Under the pieces are notes generated by a model. That model ran no database searches. It had not been told where the DNA came from and saw only the letters and a program-made list of their open reading frames with translations. From Collybiopsis luxurians FD-317 M1 (taxonomy: Eukaryota > Basidiomycota > Agaricomycetes > Agaricales > Omphalotaceae), in NCBI GenBank assembly GCA_000827265.1, contig KN834820.1, forward strand, positions 62,001 through 126,000: a stretch of DNA of 64,000 nt, written 5' to 3'. Shown piece by piece: positions 34,201 through 45,641 of this stretch; the stretch's first letter is position 1; every line of letters begins with the position of its first letter. Made by a program: the position numbers and the translations under genes.

Positions 34201-35975
34201 CCAGGTCTGGGGTGCTGGCATATTTGGTGATAAAATCAGGAAACGAGGCATGAAAAGTAAACACAGCGCCATTTCCTTCTGCGATATAAAACACTGCTTG
34301 CAGCTGGCCTATGAGACCAATTACAATTTCTGCTTTCAAGCCAAGAAGATTAGCAACTGTGTTGCATGAGAGAGGCTTCCCCAATGAGATGATTGTATGG
34401 ATAATTTTCCAGTCCTCTGCTTTCTCCTTTTCCTGGGCATCCTCCTTGGAAATTACATTTTCCAGAATGCTTGCATATAGCTTTTGTAAATCCTGCGGGC
34501 TACTGCCTTGCTTCAAGGATTCTGCAAATCTTGCCCTCTTTCTTGGGATGGTTCCACCACTTTGCACAAATTTTACAACTGTGGCAGCATAGATGAAAAG
34601 CCTTCCTGATAGATTTGCAAGGCACTCTACTTCTAAACTGGTGGGGGACAAATTCTCCAGCTCCTTTTCAATATAAGTCTTTATATCTTGTTTTACAAAA
34701 CTTTCTTCTACTTGATGGAGAACGAACTCTTTCACTGTACAATGTGATTGCATCTCCGGAAGAGCATTGCGCATCCTCTCATTGATTTCTTGCTCAGGGC
34801 GACTTGTGAAAAAGAATTTCAGCCCTCTGAGCTCACCACTCTGGATGGCTCTGACCAGCGGATCCAGTGTGATTGAAATGTCTGAACATTCATCCAATGC
34901 ATCCAATACAAATACTGGGATGCACTTCTTCTTTGTGAAATCCTCTGCAACTTTTTTCCAGAGTTCAACAAGCAGATGCTTGACTTGCTCAACTGGACTT
35001 TTTGTTGCAAGATCAAAATCTGCCGCCAAGGCATCCTTAAGTACACTAGCAAATTTTCCAGAGAATTTGGCCAGCTGGTATGACAAAGTCGGAATAATCA
35101 ATTGGTAATCCCGGCATTCTGGAATCTGCCGAGAACAGAAAAAGGACCCAGCAAGAACCCCTGTCTCCTTCAGCTTCTTACACACCGACATTGCAATGGT
35201 GCTTTTGCCAGTTCCTGCCATTCCAGATATCCAATACCCTGATGGACTATAAGGGTTCAATGAAGTAGCAGTAGCCCAAGCATCAATGTCTGCCAAGATT
35301 TGAGCTCTGGTATCTTTGATACAGAATCTTCGAGTACATTTTGTGCCAACATCTGTATCAAAGAATGCCTGAGAAGAGTAAGGCAACTTTGCCAGAATTT
35401 CGGAGCCAAGAGCTGATTTCAAATTTAGCAACTTTGTGCTGTCCATGATGGAATTGTGGCTTCACTCACAGCTGATGTGTACATCCCCTGCAATGAAGGT
35501 GCCATCATTAATTGTAAAATTGGAAGCATTTGGCATGAAACTTCACAAGACTTTATTTAGATCTTACTATTTAATCCAAATGCCTTATGAAATCATACCT
35601 GTTCTTGATATATTGGCTGCTCTTTGGTAAGCTCCTTTTTAAACATCTAGAGTCAGAGCTACACAGTTCAAGCCTTATGTGAAACTAACCACCTGGTGGC
35701 TTGATCTAAGCCAGTAATCCGATTCTCGCGATCCCTGAGGGCAAAATGACCTAGTAAGTCTGTCAATTATCTAGCAAAAGTTGCAATAATGTACTCAAAC
35801 CTGCAGAGAGAGTTTGCAAGTGATCTGAACCAACATTGGGAACTGAAGCATGATCTCCACCACTGGCAGGACCCGCAGGCAAAGTTTGGGAGACCATATC
35901 CTTACTACTTTTGTCCTTTTTTTTGTCTTTCCCCTTGGGAATAATTTTCTCAACTTGGTGGATGACCTTGCGCAT
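31239..35975 (-). CDS. NACHT-WD40 NLR, six exons, highly conserved WD40 repeats
   Basis: Exons by hand: 35975-35801, 35759-35693, 35646-35599, 35540-35470, 35412-33869, 33815-31239; introns of 41-58 nt, total 1493 residues. Order: a basic N-terminus (KIIPKGKDKKKDKSSKD), a short motif NFTINDGTFIAGDVHI found near the N-terminus of many agaricomycete NLRs, then a NACHT NTPase with GMAGTGKST (Walker A), VFVLDALDEC (Walker B) and FFFTSRPE, a helical middle region, then 17 WD40 units. Units 1-14 are nearly identical (43 residues, SVNSVAFSPDGTKIVSGS, TVRIWDATTG); 15-17 are diverged. Fungal NLRs of this type detect non-self through a fast-evolving WD40 surface and can trigger incompatibility or defence. 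No known effector domain was identified at the N-terminus. The gene looks intact. Exons 1-4 are less certain than 5-6. Confidence 0.88.
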
Positions 35976-36013
35976 GTTGTGTTGCAGGAATGTGGGTTCC
36001 GTCGGATGTATGA

Positions 36014-36390
36014 CAGCTAAGTAGGCTCTTTATAACATTGGCGGCTTACCGTCATGATCGGACACCACATGTGTCTCAAGATTGGGTATCTCATAATTCA
36101 AGACACCTGTCTTTTCAATTTTGTTTATGTATCGCAGTGTTGATAACGATTGGCCGATACCAGCTAAGTAGGCTCTCTATAACATTGGCGGCTTACCGTC
36201 ATGATCAGACACCACATGTGCCTCAAGATTGGATTTCTCATAATTCAAGACACCTGTCTTTTCAATTTTGTTTATGTATCGCAGTGTTAATAATGATTGG
36301 CCGATACCAGCTAAGTAGGCTCTCTATAACATCGGCGGCCTACCGTCATGATCGGACACCACATGTTAATAATGATTGACCGATCGCAGC
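36014..36390. repeat. 147-bp tandem repeat, about 2.5 copies
   Basis: CAGCTAAGTAGGCTCT begins at 36014, 36161 and 36308, exactly 147 bp apart. Copies 1 and 2 differ at a few bases; copy 3 lacks the middle (after ACACCACATG it jumps to TTAATAATGATTG). The array starts 39 bp upstream of the NLR start codon. The long plus-strand frame here exists because 147 is divisible by three. Confidence 0.92.
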
Positions 36391-36615
36391 GAAATAATAC
36401 CGAGTCCGGTCAATTTATTGTTGTATTTGAATCATGCTACTCTTAAATCATTCAGCCAGTCATGATGGCTCGGCTGAGTGGGCATATATATAATATGAAT
36501 TTGCAAATCTCTAGCAATGTCCCGCTACAGCCCAGGAATAGGCGCAAGTTGAAACAGGTTCATCAGAGTGTGCACAAATCAGCTTTTCGTTAAATTTTTT
36601 AATTTAATTTGAAGT
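36391..36615. other. Spacer
   Basis: AT-rich, no gene supported. Confidence 0.4.
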
Positions 36616-36878
36616 TAAGGTAGCGTTCAGGTGCTACCAGATATATCATGTGCCGAACTGAAAATCACACGAAAATAAAGAAAACGTATCAAAATTCATA
36701 TTCCTCAAACTAAATAAATGTGGCCCTGAGCAATCCTAGAAAAGAGCCTTGCGCAGAGATCCTCGGGACCCTATTCTCAATTTCTGGCTCTACTGATTTT
36801 TTGATACATTTTCAAGATTTAGAGGCAAATTTCTGGCATTTCATGTGATGTACCTGCTAGCGCCTGAACACTACCTTA
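36616..36878. mobile_element. MITE with 35-bp inverted ends
   Basis: 36616-36651 (TAAGGTAGCGTTCAGGTGCT...) and the complement of 36844-36878 (TAAGGTAGTGTTCAGGCGCT...) match over about 35 bp. The unit is 263 bp with no coding capacity. No clear target duplication, so the superfamily is not assigned. Confidence 0.65.
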
Positions 36879-36897
36879 CGTGAAAGTTATTTGATCT

Positions 36898-36942
36898 TTT
36901 CCCATGCTTGACAGCTTTAACTTGCCGAGTCTCGGCAAAACG
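36898..36942 (+). repeat. Dispersed repeat, copy 2 (pairs with 5430-5475)
   Basis: Same-orientation match to 5430-5475. It lies 20 bp after the MITE end and contains the palindrome-like CCGAGTCTCGG. Confidence 0.65.
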
Positions 36943-37384
36943 TGAGAGTGTGGGCGATCGCGATAAATCACGTAGCAGTTACGAGTCCGGCCAGAGTGAA
37001 GGAGATTCAGTACTTAGATGCAAAGGTTGTATCTAGTTTACAAAGCTCGAGAGGTACAGACAGTATAGAGCATCTAGGGTGAATGCAATGGCAGAAAAGC
37101 TCAGAAAAGGTAGAATGTCAAAATACAGCTCTTGATATTTCTCAATTTTTTTTGTGTTCATTTCCTTCAAGTTGCAGTTCAAAATCGAAAACTGGGGAGA
37201 GACATCATTTGTGGTAATACCTCACTTTGAGCCAACAAGGAGCGAGAAACAAACTGTTCCGAGTTGGCCGTTTGTATCGAAGTAGAGTAATTCACATGTG
37301 TGGATTCTGATTGTGATTAGGTGCAAATTGATTTTTAGTCTTTCCTATTTTGACACCATAGAACTAATTTCAGCTTCGATCCGG

Positions 37385-37745
37385 CCTCATTTATGTACCT
37401 GACAGGAAGTTTAATCAGATTTCGGCTCTGAATACGCATTTGAATGTCCAGTAAGGTCTTTCACTTTGCTGAACATTGACATTCAACATACTTTGCATTT
37501 TAGCACAGGAGCTCAGCCCCACATCTGCACAGTCTGCAGCGCGCGATTTGGGGGCCCTTCATCTTGCAGACGACACGAGGAGGAAATTCATAGCCCGAGA
37601 AACTTGTGCTCAGTCGGATATATGTTATTGTATAATATCTCACACGAGATGCTAACGTTTTAGGCTGTTTCAAAGAATCAAGTGTCGTTCCACATTCACG
37701 CAGTACCTCAGAATTTAGCACCAAACTTGCCTCAACTGGGTTGAA
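37385..37745 (+). pseudogene. C2H2 zinc-finger gene fragment
   Basis: A 53-nt intron (37451-37503) joins KFNQISALNTHLNVH to TGAQPHICTVCSARFGG and RRHEEEIH. The second part is a complete C2H2 finger (C-x2-C ... H-x4-H), and TGAQPH is the usual inter-finger linker. The first finger's cysteines were not found upstream. After IHSP the frame closes soon. Probably a fragment of a transcription-factor gene, but a small real gene with unrecognised exons cannot be excluded. Confidence 0.45.
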
Positions 37746-38147
37746 ATTGATTCCTGCAATCCTTTACTCAAATAACAACCTCCTGCCAGCAGACAAATTT
37801 CCCATCATCCTGGTCATGTGATATCAAAAACCACCATTTCCAGCGCCAGTAACTCATTCTCTAGAAAGGGGTCAAAACCCTCAGTTCCTCCACGAGTCCT
37901 ACCACCCCTAGGCTCCAATATGGATTACCAAAAAGGTTTTGTTAATTTGTCTCAAAGCTTCACCTTCCTGCAAGAAACCCCCCCAACTTCTACTCCACAC
38001 ATATCCAGTTCTTTCGAACCAGACCTAACTTCTAGCTGACCAGCTCCCATATCTACCCATGTTCCCCTCCTCTATCTCCCAACTCTATACAAAGTCCCTC
38101 AATATCTGATATCTATATCCACCCCTCAAATTAGTCCATCCTCCAGC

Positions 38148-39718
38148 ATGGCCACACCAACTCCAATGCCTGCTCACAACAAGTGTAATGCCCCAAAATG
38201 GGACGCCAAGAATGAGGACTGGCTCCTCACATTTTTCAAAGACTTTGAGATTGCTGCCAATGCCGCAGGAATCTCCAACAATGGTGCAAATATGAAGACT
38301 GAAAGTCTCCATTATATTGACCTTGGAACTCACCGTTTCTGGAAGACCCTTCCCTCATTCAATGACACTGCTAAAACTTGGGATGCCTTCAAAAAGGAAG
38401 TTATCAGTAATTATCCAGATGTGAAGGAAAATCCTGACTACACTGTTGAAGACCTTAAGAAGGTCATCATGAAATTCTCCAAGTCTGGCATTTTGTCCTT
38501 GAAAGACATGGCCAGTTATCATTGCACATTCAACACTATATCTCATTCGCTACAAGCTGATAAATTCTGTATTCCCCGAAACCTTCTGGTGTGATCTCAA
38601 TGTCCAACTCTGCCTAGACCATGGCAAGAAGCCTAAAGGTAAACAGTACGCACAGATGCAGGTCAAAGAGACTGTCGACAAAGTGCTCACCGACTCCACT
38701 CATTCCAATGCCACATCAAGTTTTAATTCTGGGGACCTAGCTGTGATCCCCGAACCAAATGCCGCCCATACGATCAAGACAGAACCTGGTCCAGATCCAT
38801 TGTCCAAAGTAACTGCTCTACTTGAGAAGTTACTTCAAGTTCAAGAATCCTCATGTGGACCATCAAACTCTACCTCCCTGTCATCCAACTCCACCTCATC
38901 TGGTGCATTGAACCAAGAACAAATGTGTTATTGGGACGGATGCAGCAGTGTTAGATTTGCTGACTGCCCCAACCTGAAGATGTGGGTAGATGAAGGAAAA
39001 GTTGAGTTTGATTCTAGCGGTTTTATTATTCTGAAAGGCAGTAAGAAGCTGCCCAATGAAAATAAATATTCGAAAGGACTTATCAAGAAATGGTTCAAAT
39101 GCTACTATGATGAAAATCTGTCTGAAAAGACTTGGATACTCATGTAACCCTCTCCTGTGCCTTCTCTTGGTCCCTATCTAGCTGGCATTGTTGTCAGCCG
39201 CCACACTTCCTATACTCTCAATGGTCTGCAAGGCCCCAAGATGGCTGCAAAGACCTTCGCACTGATTGACAAAGTCAACAACCAGGACAATCCTGTTGTC
39301 ACTTTGGCGAACAAGCTGGTTATGAAACTAGAAACAACCTACTGATCCAGAACCCTCCCAATCTATCCCTAATGCCCCTACATCTCCTGCTGAACCTCCA
39401 AAACTGGTTATCAGGAAACTTCCTCTGAAATATGTTCCTCCTTCAGAACAAATTCTAGGAGCCCCTCCCAAAGATGACACGAGGAACTATCGATTCTGTT
39501 CTCCAATTGAGACCCAGGCAGCTGTTGAACAAGTTTTTCAAGCTGGCCTTTCTAGTACTGTCACCATTCGTCAGGACAATTTACTCACTATAGCTCCTGA
39601 ATATAGGAAAAAGGTTAAAGAATGTGTTACTTGTAGAAGGATTGGAGTGGACACTATTGATGAGTTGACCAGACTGTGGCTGACTCAAAAGGTTGCAAGA
39701 GCAGCTTGTTTGACATGA
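38148..39718 (+). pseudogene. Ty3/gypsy-type gag remnant
   Basis: 38148-38594 encodes a capsid-like protein (MATPTPMPAHNKCNAPKWD..., FEIAANAAGI, TWDAFKKEVISNYPD). After a frameshift, 38656-39147 continues with a Ser-rich linker and a knuckle-like CYWDGCSSVRFADCP. Pieces to 39718 (PIETQAAVEQVFQAGL, then PEYRKKVKECVTCRR) resemble the gag-pol junction of fungal gypsy elements. Frameshifts and stops make it inactive. No pol follows on this strand. Confidence 0.65.
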
Positions 39719-40151
39719 GTAGCATTGTAGAGGACATATAGGGGATAGGGGTAAATAGAGATGATAGTGATGGGATGATTTAGATAATGAGTTGACCGAG
39801 TTGAGCATTGAGCTTGAGCACTTGAGTTTTGATACTTAGGTTGAAAGAGTGAGTTATGGGGGGGGGGGATTAACTGAATTTCTATTTGGTAGCTACAGTA
39901 CTTAAGTTACTGAATATGGATAAGAATCTAAAAAAGAGAGCAGATCAGAAATGGGATCTAAATGGGTAAAGTGTCTCAAAACCATCAAAATGTTGGGATG
40001 TCCAAATGTGATGAAATAGGAATAATTATCAGGATCAAAGTAAGAGATGGAATAAGTGGAGTCCGAATGAAAGTGTGGATTAAAGATAATATGTACTTAA
40101 GGCAGAACACCCTTCCACAGTGCCGACAACAAATATGAGTTTGTCCTGAAC
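39719..40151. other. Spacer between convergent retroelement remnants
   Basis: Contains a run of ten G (39859-39868). No gene supported; an LTR could be hidden here but no matching copy was found. Confidence 0.4.
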
Positions 40152-40910
40152 TCAGGAACTGTCATAGAGCAAAACCCAGTATTTGTATTGAATGGGATCG
40201 TAATTGGGTAGAAAGAACATGGCAACAAGTCCAAGATCACTCAATACCTTGCCAAGCATTGAAGCGAGGCCATCAATCCACACGCCATGTTTGAGTTCCT
40301 GCTTGAATATCTCCAACATCTCAGCCAATTGACAGTCCAGCAACCTGTCTGAATAGATATTGCTGAAGTCCTTGAATGCTGATAAGAACTGTCTACCAGA
40401 GAGCAAGAGTTGGGAATTCAGAAGAATTATGCTGGAGTTAGTGCAGGAAAGGGATTGGTGAACAAGGAGATAGTAGTGTATATTAAATGGATAAGCATTG
40501 AGAGGGAGGGAGTGGTATCGTTGAGGTATAATGCCAGTGCATTCTGTATTGAGGAGTTCATTGAGTGTAAGGAAGTGGTTGCAGATGAACAGTGTAACTT
40601 GATGACTGTGGATGTCATGCACAACAATGGGCAAGGAGAAGTTGATGTGGACAAGGGAGTACGGTGGCATGTCAGTGAAACAATAAATGGGAATGGAGTG
40701 GTTATGCTGGACAACAAAAGGAATGAATAGAAATGAATTGGAGAAATGAAGATGGGGGTCAACAAGTGTGGATTCCTGGGAGCCATCAATATTTTGTTTA
40801 TTCAAAAACTGGAAATTGAACAGGTTCCTCTGATAGGCCAGGCATAATTCATTGCAGCCATAGAAGTGTTCAAGGTCCAAAATGGATAACCAGGGTTTGG
40901 GATTCTGCAT
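40152..40910 (-). CDS. ORF downstream of gypsy pol, unknown
   Basis: A 252-codon open frame following the integrase remnant on the same strand (LAEMLEIFKQELKHGVWIDG, SSIILLNSQLLLSGRQFL). No domain is recognised. It may be an extra retroelement ORF or a chance frame; the absence of stops over 750 bp in an otherwise decayed region favours some past coding role. Confidence 0.35.
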   Translation of the reverse strand: MQNPKPWLSILDLEHFYGCNELCLAYQRNLFNFQFLNKQNIDGSQESTLVDPHLHFSNSFLFIPFVVQHNHSIPIYCFTDMPPYSLVHINFSLPIVVHDIHSHQVTLFICNHFLTLNELLNTECTGIIPQRYHSLPLNAYPFNIHYYLLVHQSLSCTNSSIILLNSQLLLSGRQFLSAFKDFSNIYSDRLLDCQLAEMLEIFKQELKHGVWIDGLASMLGKVLSDLGLVAMFFLPNYDPIQYKYWVLLYDSS

Positions 40911-40970
40911 AGTGGGTTTTGATGAGTGCGAAACTTGAAGGGTATAAATGGATGTAGCACAGTGGAGCCA

Positions 40971-43880
40971 CTAAATTCCATACAAAATTTGATACAATGC
41001 AGCGATTGTAGCAATAGAATCTGGGTTCAGGTGTGTGGAATCAAGGTGGGGCAGGATTTTCAAGTTCAAATGTAATGTTTGGTAGTCAGGACAAAAGAAA
41101 AACAGTCGTAGATGCCTGATGTTAACTCTTCTGTGCATTACTGCACTGAGCTCACATAGGATGAACACATTGTTATTGAGTTTTTTATGAATGATATAGG
41201 GGTCAGAATAGGTCCACTTGCCCTTGCCTCCTTTTATCTTGTCCAACTGAGATTTGTGTAGCCAAACAAATGTTCCTTCTTCGAAATCCATGAAGTTAAA
41301 CTTGTAGTGGTGGCGTCTTGCATGATCCTCTATAGCTCAACATCTTGACTCATGTAGATTTTGTACAGCATCAGACATGTCCTTGTCATGTCGGAGTATC
41401 TGGCGCACACAGTTGACAATGAGTTCTTCATGTGTGTGTTTTGTCCCAGTCAAGGGTTTGCCAAGTATGTTCACTGATATCAAAGGAGAAAACTGGGGTT
41501 GTTCCATAGAGAAGGAAATATGGCGAGTAACCTGTTGAATGCAAGATAGTAATGCAAATGGCAAATAGCATAGGATGTACATATCTTGGCCAAGTGCCTT
41601 TAGCATCTCCGGCTAGTTTAAATAGGCACAATGTGAAAACTTGGTGTTGACATTCTACTGGGGTGTTCCCTTCTGGATGATACAGGGTAGACATAACAAC
41701 AGTGCAACAGTATAGGGAGCTGAGGAGGTGTAACACTTCACCTTTGAATTCTGAACCTCCATTGACTGAAATGTATGGTACACATCCAAAGACAAACTGT
41801 ATCTTTGTATATGAACTGTGCCATTGCCTTGGACATTGCTTTCCAGACAGCTTTGGCTTCTGGCCATAGGATGGTGGGTTCAATAGTGTGGAATACATAT
41901 TTGTAACCCTTTTCTCCTGTAGGCATATGAATGGTATCAATATTGAAGTGGCAGATAAGGGGTGCAGTCCATGATTCTGAGCAGGGAAGAACTGGCTTCT
42001 TTGTAGAAGCTTTCTGGCATTCTATGCAGGATTGTATGAACCAAGAAGTGTTGTCAAACATGTTTGGCCAGTAGAAATGCAAAGAGAGGAGTTTGTAGGT
42101 AGGGTCACATCCACAGTGACCAATGACAATGTGAGCTTCATAAATGAGATTTGGTTGGTATGATGGATCTTCTATTACTAGTTGCAGGAGTGTTGATGAG
42201 TTCTTCTTGGGAAGGAGGAATAGGCATCCATCGTTAACACTGAAATGGATGGTCTTGCTAACAAACTGTTTGCAGGATTTAGCTGTTCACAGGTAGTCAG
42301 GGATGGTTGCTGAAAGGAGGTAGTTATGTATCTCATCCCAAATTCCTTCTTTTGCATTGTCCTGTTCGACAGAACTTGCAGCATGAACACAAACCTCCAC
42401 AAGATCTTTGGCTAACAAATAGTGATGTGACTAGATATACTCCAGCTCTACCACTTTGTTTCCTAGCAAAAAGGTATCAGATACTGGAATTGCAGACATC
42501 CTGATATAGAAATCTGCATAATTTGCTGTTTCGAATTTGCAAGAATTTGCTAGCATGTAGGTCAACAAAGAATGGGTGTTGTCCTCAGCGGGCAAACTAC
42601 CAAAGGAAGGAATGATGAGGTTGGACTGGATTGAGGAGCTGATCAGTTGATAGAGGGACATCGGAGATTGACAAAACAGATCAAAAGGTGATGTGAAGCA
42701 AAGCCATGCTGCTTTGAGGAGAAATTTAAGATTGATGCCCAATTCCCAATCATTGAGGAATTCTTCAGCATCAACAGTGGAGTCTGGTGCCCTGATATCA
42801 ATATATGGAGTGTGAGATAATGCATCCTCCATCTTCATTGCAGAACCTGCGATGTGATGGAATTCCCTGTTGAAAAGGCAGATAGATCCATGCAATCCAG
42901 TGAAGCATAGGGGCATTTGGGATGTCATTTGGTTGATGTAGCATTTGAACAAGAGCTGTAATGTCATGCTCAATGGATCATAGTGAGTCAGTGGCGGAGA
43001 TCCTTGAGACAAATGAATAATCCAAAGACCTTGGTTTTTAGCTGACCATAGTTTTACTGAGGTTGCGAGAAAGTGCTGGAGCCATAGAGGGATGGCCACT
43101 TATTTCCTTCACAGACCTGGTATTGCACCCACCTGGCACCCATCCAGGATGAGTCACAACCTACAACCATAAGGCCTTTGTCAGAAGTTCTAGGAAGGGG
43201 AGTGATTAACGTAGCCTGTTCAAAATTGGTCTTGATTAAAATTGGGGGTGAAGAAATCCTATTTTTGAGTTTGTCCATAGCACATTCACATTTGATAGTG
43301 AAGTCAAAATCCATGTCGGAATGGAGGAGGTTTGTGAAAGGCCATGCAACAATGGAGTACATAGCAATCCACTTTTGGGCTCCTCCAGCGAGACCAAGGA
43401 AAGCACAAACTTCTGAGACATTGATACAATAAGGCCACTTTAATACTTTGTTGACTAGGGATGGTAAAAGAATAAGTCCATCCAGCAACACGACAGTACC
43501 AGCGAAGTCCATTTTAGACAGAGCTGGATAGGTTTTCTTGCTGGAGAGAGTAACTCCAGCACTTTCCATGGCACAGAGAAATTGGTTGACATGTTGTATA
43601 AACTCAAAGAAAAAAACAATGTATCTGTGGGTTCCCTGCAATGGGTTCATCATTGTAGCGTGATGTTGGGCCTTTCACTGCATTATTGTCCATGTAGTTA
43701 TTAGCAATATCTTCTAGTTTAAGGTGAGTGATGGAGTGGTCATTTTGTCAGCAAAATTCTTGGAAAGCATTCATATGACCCTGAACAATAGTGATTTGCT
43801 GCAGTGGGCCTATAGGGAAATTGAATGTAGAGAGGGGTTGAGAGTCAGAATGCACAATGACCTGATCAAATCCAGAGTGT
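40971..43880 (-). pseudogene. Ty3/gypsy pol remnant (RT, RNase H, integrase)
   Basis: Reading leftward: a reverse-transcriptase active-site region with YMDNNAVKGPTSRYND (YMDN where YxDD is needed), thumb MESAGVTLSSKK, WPYCINVSEVCAFLGLAGG, RNase H-like pieces, ICLFNREFHHIAGSAMKMED, integrase with CIECQKASTKK (zinc-type), SVNGGSEFKG (catalytic D region changed to N-G), GWLHKSQLD-like tail as VWLHKSQLDKIKGGKG. Many frameshifts. Order is that of Ty3/gypsy elements. Confidence 0.8.
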
Positions 43881-44714
43881 GTTAGGACCAGAGCTCGAGT
43901 TTAGAAGAATTTGAGGAGTGAGGGTCTTGTAGATAATTATGTCGAGCCTTGTTTCTAGTGGCGTAGTAACAAAGTCCTATGAGGAACCTTGTATGGGAGA
44001 TAGCCGCAAGACTTGACAACTGTGTTTGGAAGTGAGAAATGCATGGACTAGGCACAGAATTGACCAGTTAAGTGCAAGCAACCCCTGTGAGTAGTAGTTG
44101 TTGGTGGACTTGGTTGTAGAAGCAGCAACGAAGATGTTGGTATGTCTTCGGAGCTACTTGAGTTTGAAAGTATCAAATTGGAGCTCGAGAGAGGTACAAA
44201 TGACACTAAACAGAACAATCAAATGTATTGAGACATACGAAAGAAGTTACAGGAATTGAGAAAGCAAAATGAGAAAGTAGCAAAGAGAGATAGACACGAG
44301 TTCAAGGTAATTCCAACATGAGTCCCTCAGACCTGTTCGTGAGGTTATATATGGTAGGATATGTCGTAATTACATAGATTGGCAGTAAGGATGGTTCGGG
44401 ATCTCAGGTTTGCATGAAATGTCAATGTGTCGGTGAGTGGGAATTGTATAGGAGCAATACAATTATGGATGGTGAAGCCTGGTGGGACTGGTAGCGTCGA
44501 GCATGCAAAGATGGAGGGGATACAAATAAGGATTGGTGGGGTCTAACATTTACCCCCCCCTTATTTCTGAGCCTCTTAGGAAAGTTCATTTCAAGGATCA
44601 TCGTGGTTACGTGATGCCGGCAGCCTTGTTGACTTGTGTGGGTCCCGCATGCTTGAGAGGTTTTGACGTGTCATTTTTAACAACATTTGATTCTCTTTTT
44701 CATCCATCACAGCT
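43881..44714. other. Retroelement-flanking region, no clear gene
   Basis: A plus-strand stretch at about 44130-44310 reads as a coiled-coil-like peptide (ELLEFESIKLELERG, LQELRKQNEKVAKRD) with one TGA. Otherwise unassigned. A C-rich run lies at 44553-44561. Confidence 0.35.
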
Positions 44715-45188
44715 ATGTCGCATTGTCCCTTGTCCATGCGCTCTTTACCCTCTCTATTGACTCACAATTCTGTTGTTAGTCCTCTGTCAAGTCCGTTGTT
44801 GGGGTCCAGCATTGATTGGGGATCAGTTGATGAAGCTTTGTACAATGGTCCTGCTCCTTTAGGTATTCTAGAGCATTTTTATTTTCTGCCGTCTGGTCAG
44901 TCTGATTGTCATGGCTTGGCCCGTGAATGCGCTGTCTTGTATTCTCAACGGCCTTGTATGCACTTGCACAATATCTATAATGAGACGGCAAGTTTCTTCA
45001 ACTATCTGGAGAACCCAGAAACTATGGTTACAGAATTTGCAGATGATGGTGATGAGTTTGCCTCCAATTTGCAGCAAAGGTCGCACCGGTTAACTGGGGA
45101 ACAAGAGAGAGAAAAGGGGGAGGAGGAAGAAGAGGAGGAGGATCAACAGGATGGAAGTGAATCATTCTGTCCTAAATTGGGCAGGTGA
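44715..45188 (+). CDS. Unrecognised ORF with acidic tail
   Basis: A 157-codon frame with a plausible central region (DWGSVDEALYNGPAPLG, ARECAVLYSQRPCMHLH) and a Glu-rich tail, overlapping the start of the copia remnant in another frame. No family known to me. It may be a truncated host gene broken by the copia insertion. Confidence 0.3.
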   Translation: MSHCPLSMRSLPSLLTHNSVVSPLSSPLLGSSIDWGSVDEALYNGPAPLGILEHFYFLPSGQSDCHGLARECAVLYSQRPCMHLHNIYNETASFFNYLENPETMVTEFADDGDEFASNLQQRSHRLTGEQEREKGEEEEEEEDQQDGSESFCPKLGR

Positions 45189-45600
45189 CAAGGCCTCCCG
45201 CAAGTCTATGTCTGGATACATCTTTTTGGTCAATGGATCTCCTGTCTCTTGGTCTTCCAAATGCCAGAACTCCGTTGCCACTTCCTCCACTGCGTCAGAA
45301 TACATTTTACTTTCCTGTGGCATCGAGCAAGCTCTATGGATGAGAAGTTGGTTAGACAAAGTGGAACTGGGACTTGGCAACAAGGCTCTGAATATTCTTT
45401 GTGACAGTATCGGCACAATCAGTCTGACGGAGACCACCAAGGCACACAATCTTTCCAAACACATTGACATTGCATATCATTTTGTTTGTGACATTGTTGC
45501 TAAGGGTTCTGTTGCTGTCTTCCCGGTGCATAGCGATCAGAACCTTGCAGATATCATGACAAAATCCCTGCCGAAAATCAAACATCATTGAATTGTTAGC
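45160..45600 (+). pseudogene. Ty1/copia RNase H end (5'-truncated element)
   Basis: WAGDKASRKSMSGYIFLV, SPVSWSSKCQNSVATSSTAS, EYILLSCGIEQALWMR, KHIDIAYHFVCD and DIMTKSLPK are the hallmark blocks of the C-terminal RNase H of copia polyproteins. The upstream polyprotein (gag, integrase, RT) is absent. A purine-rich CCAGGGGGAG directly before the LTR fits a polypurine tract. Confidence 0.85.
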
Positions 45601-45641
45601 GCTTTAGGACTGGACTGGTGGTACCAGGACACCAGGGGGAG

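Noticed and set aside
35436..35630. Plus-strand ORF upstream of the NLR
   Set aside because: Overlaps NLR exons 3-4 and their introns in antisense.
36038..36379. 113-residue plus-strand ORF with an internal repeat
   Set aside because: The 147-bp DNA repeat is divisible by three, so an open frame simply repeats; no protein features.
40410..40730. 106-residue plus-strand ORF
   Set aside because: Antisense to the larger unknown minus-strand ORF and without features.
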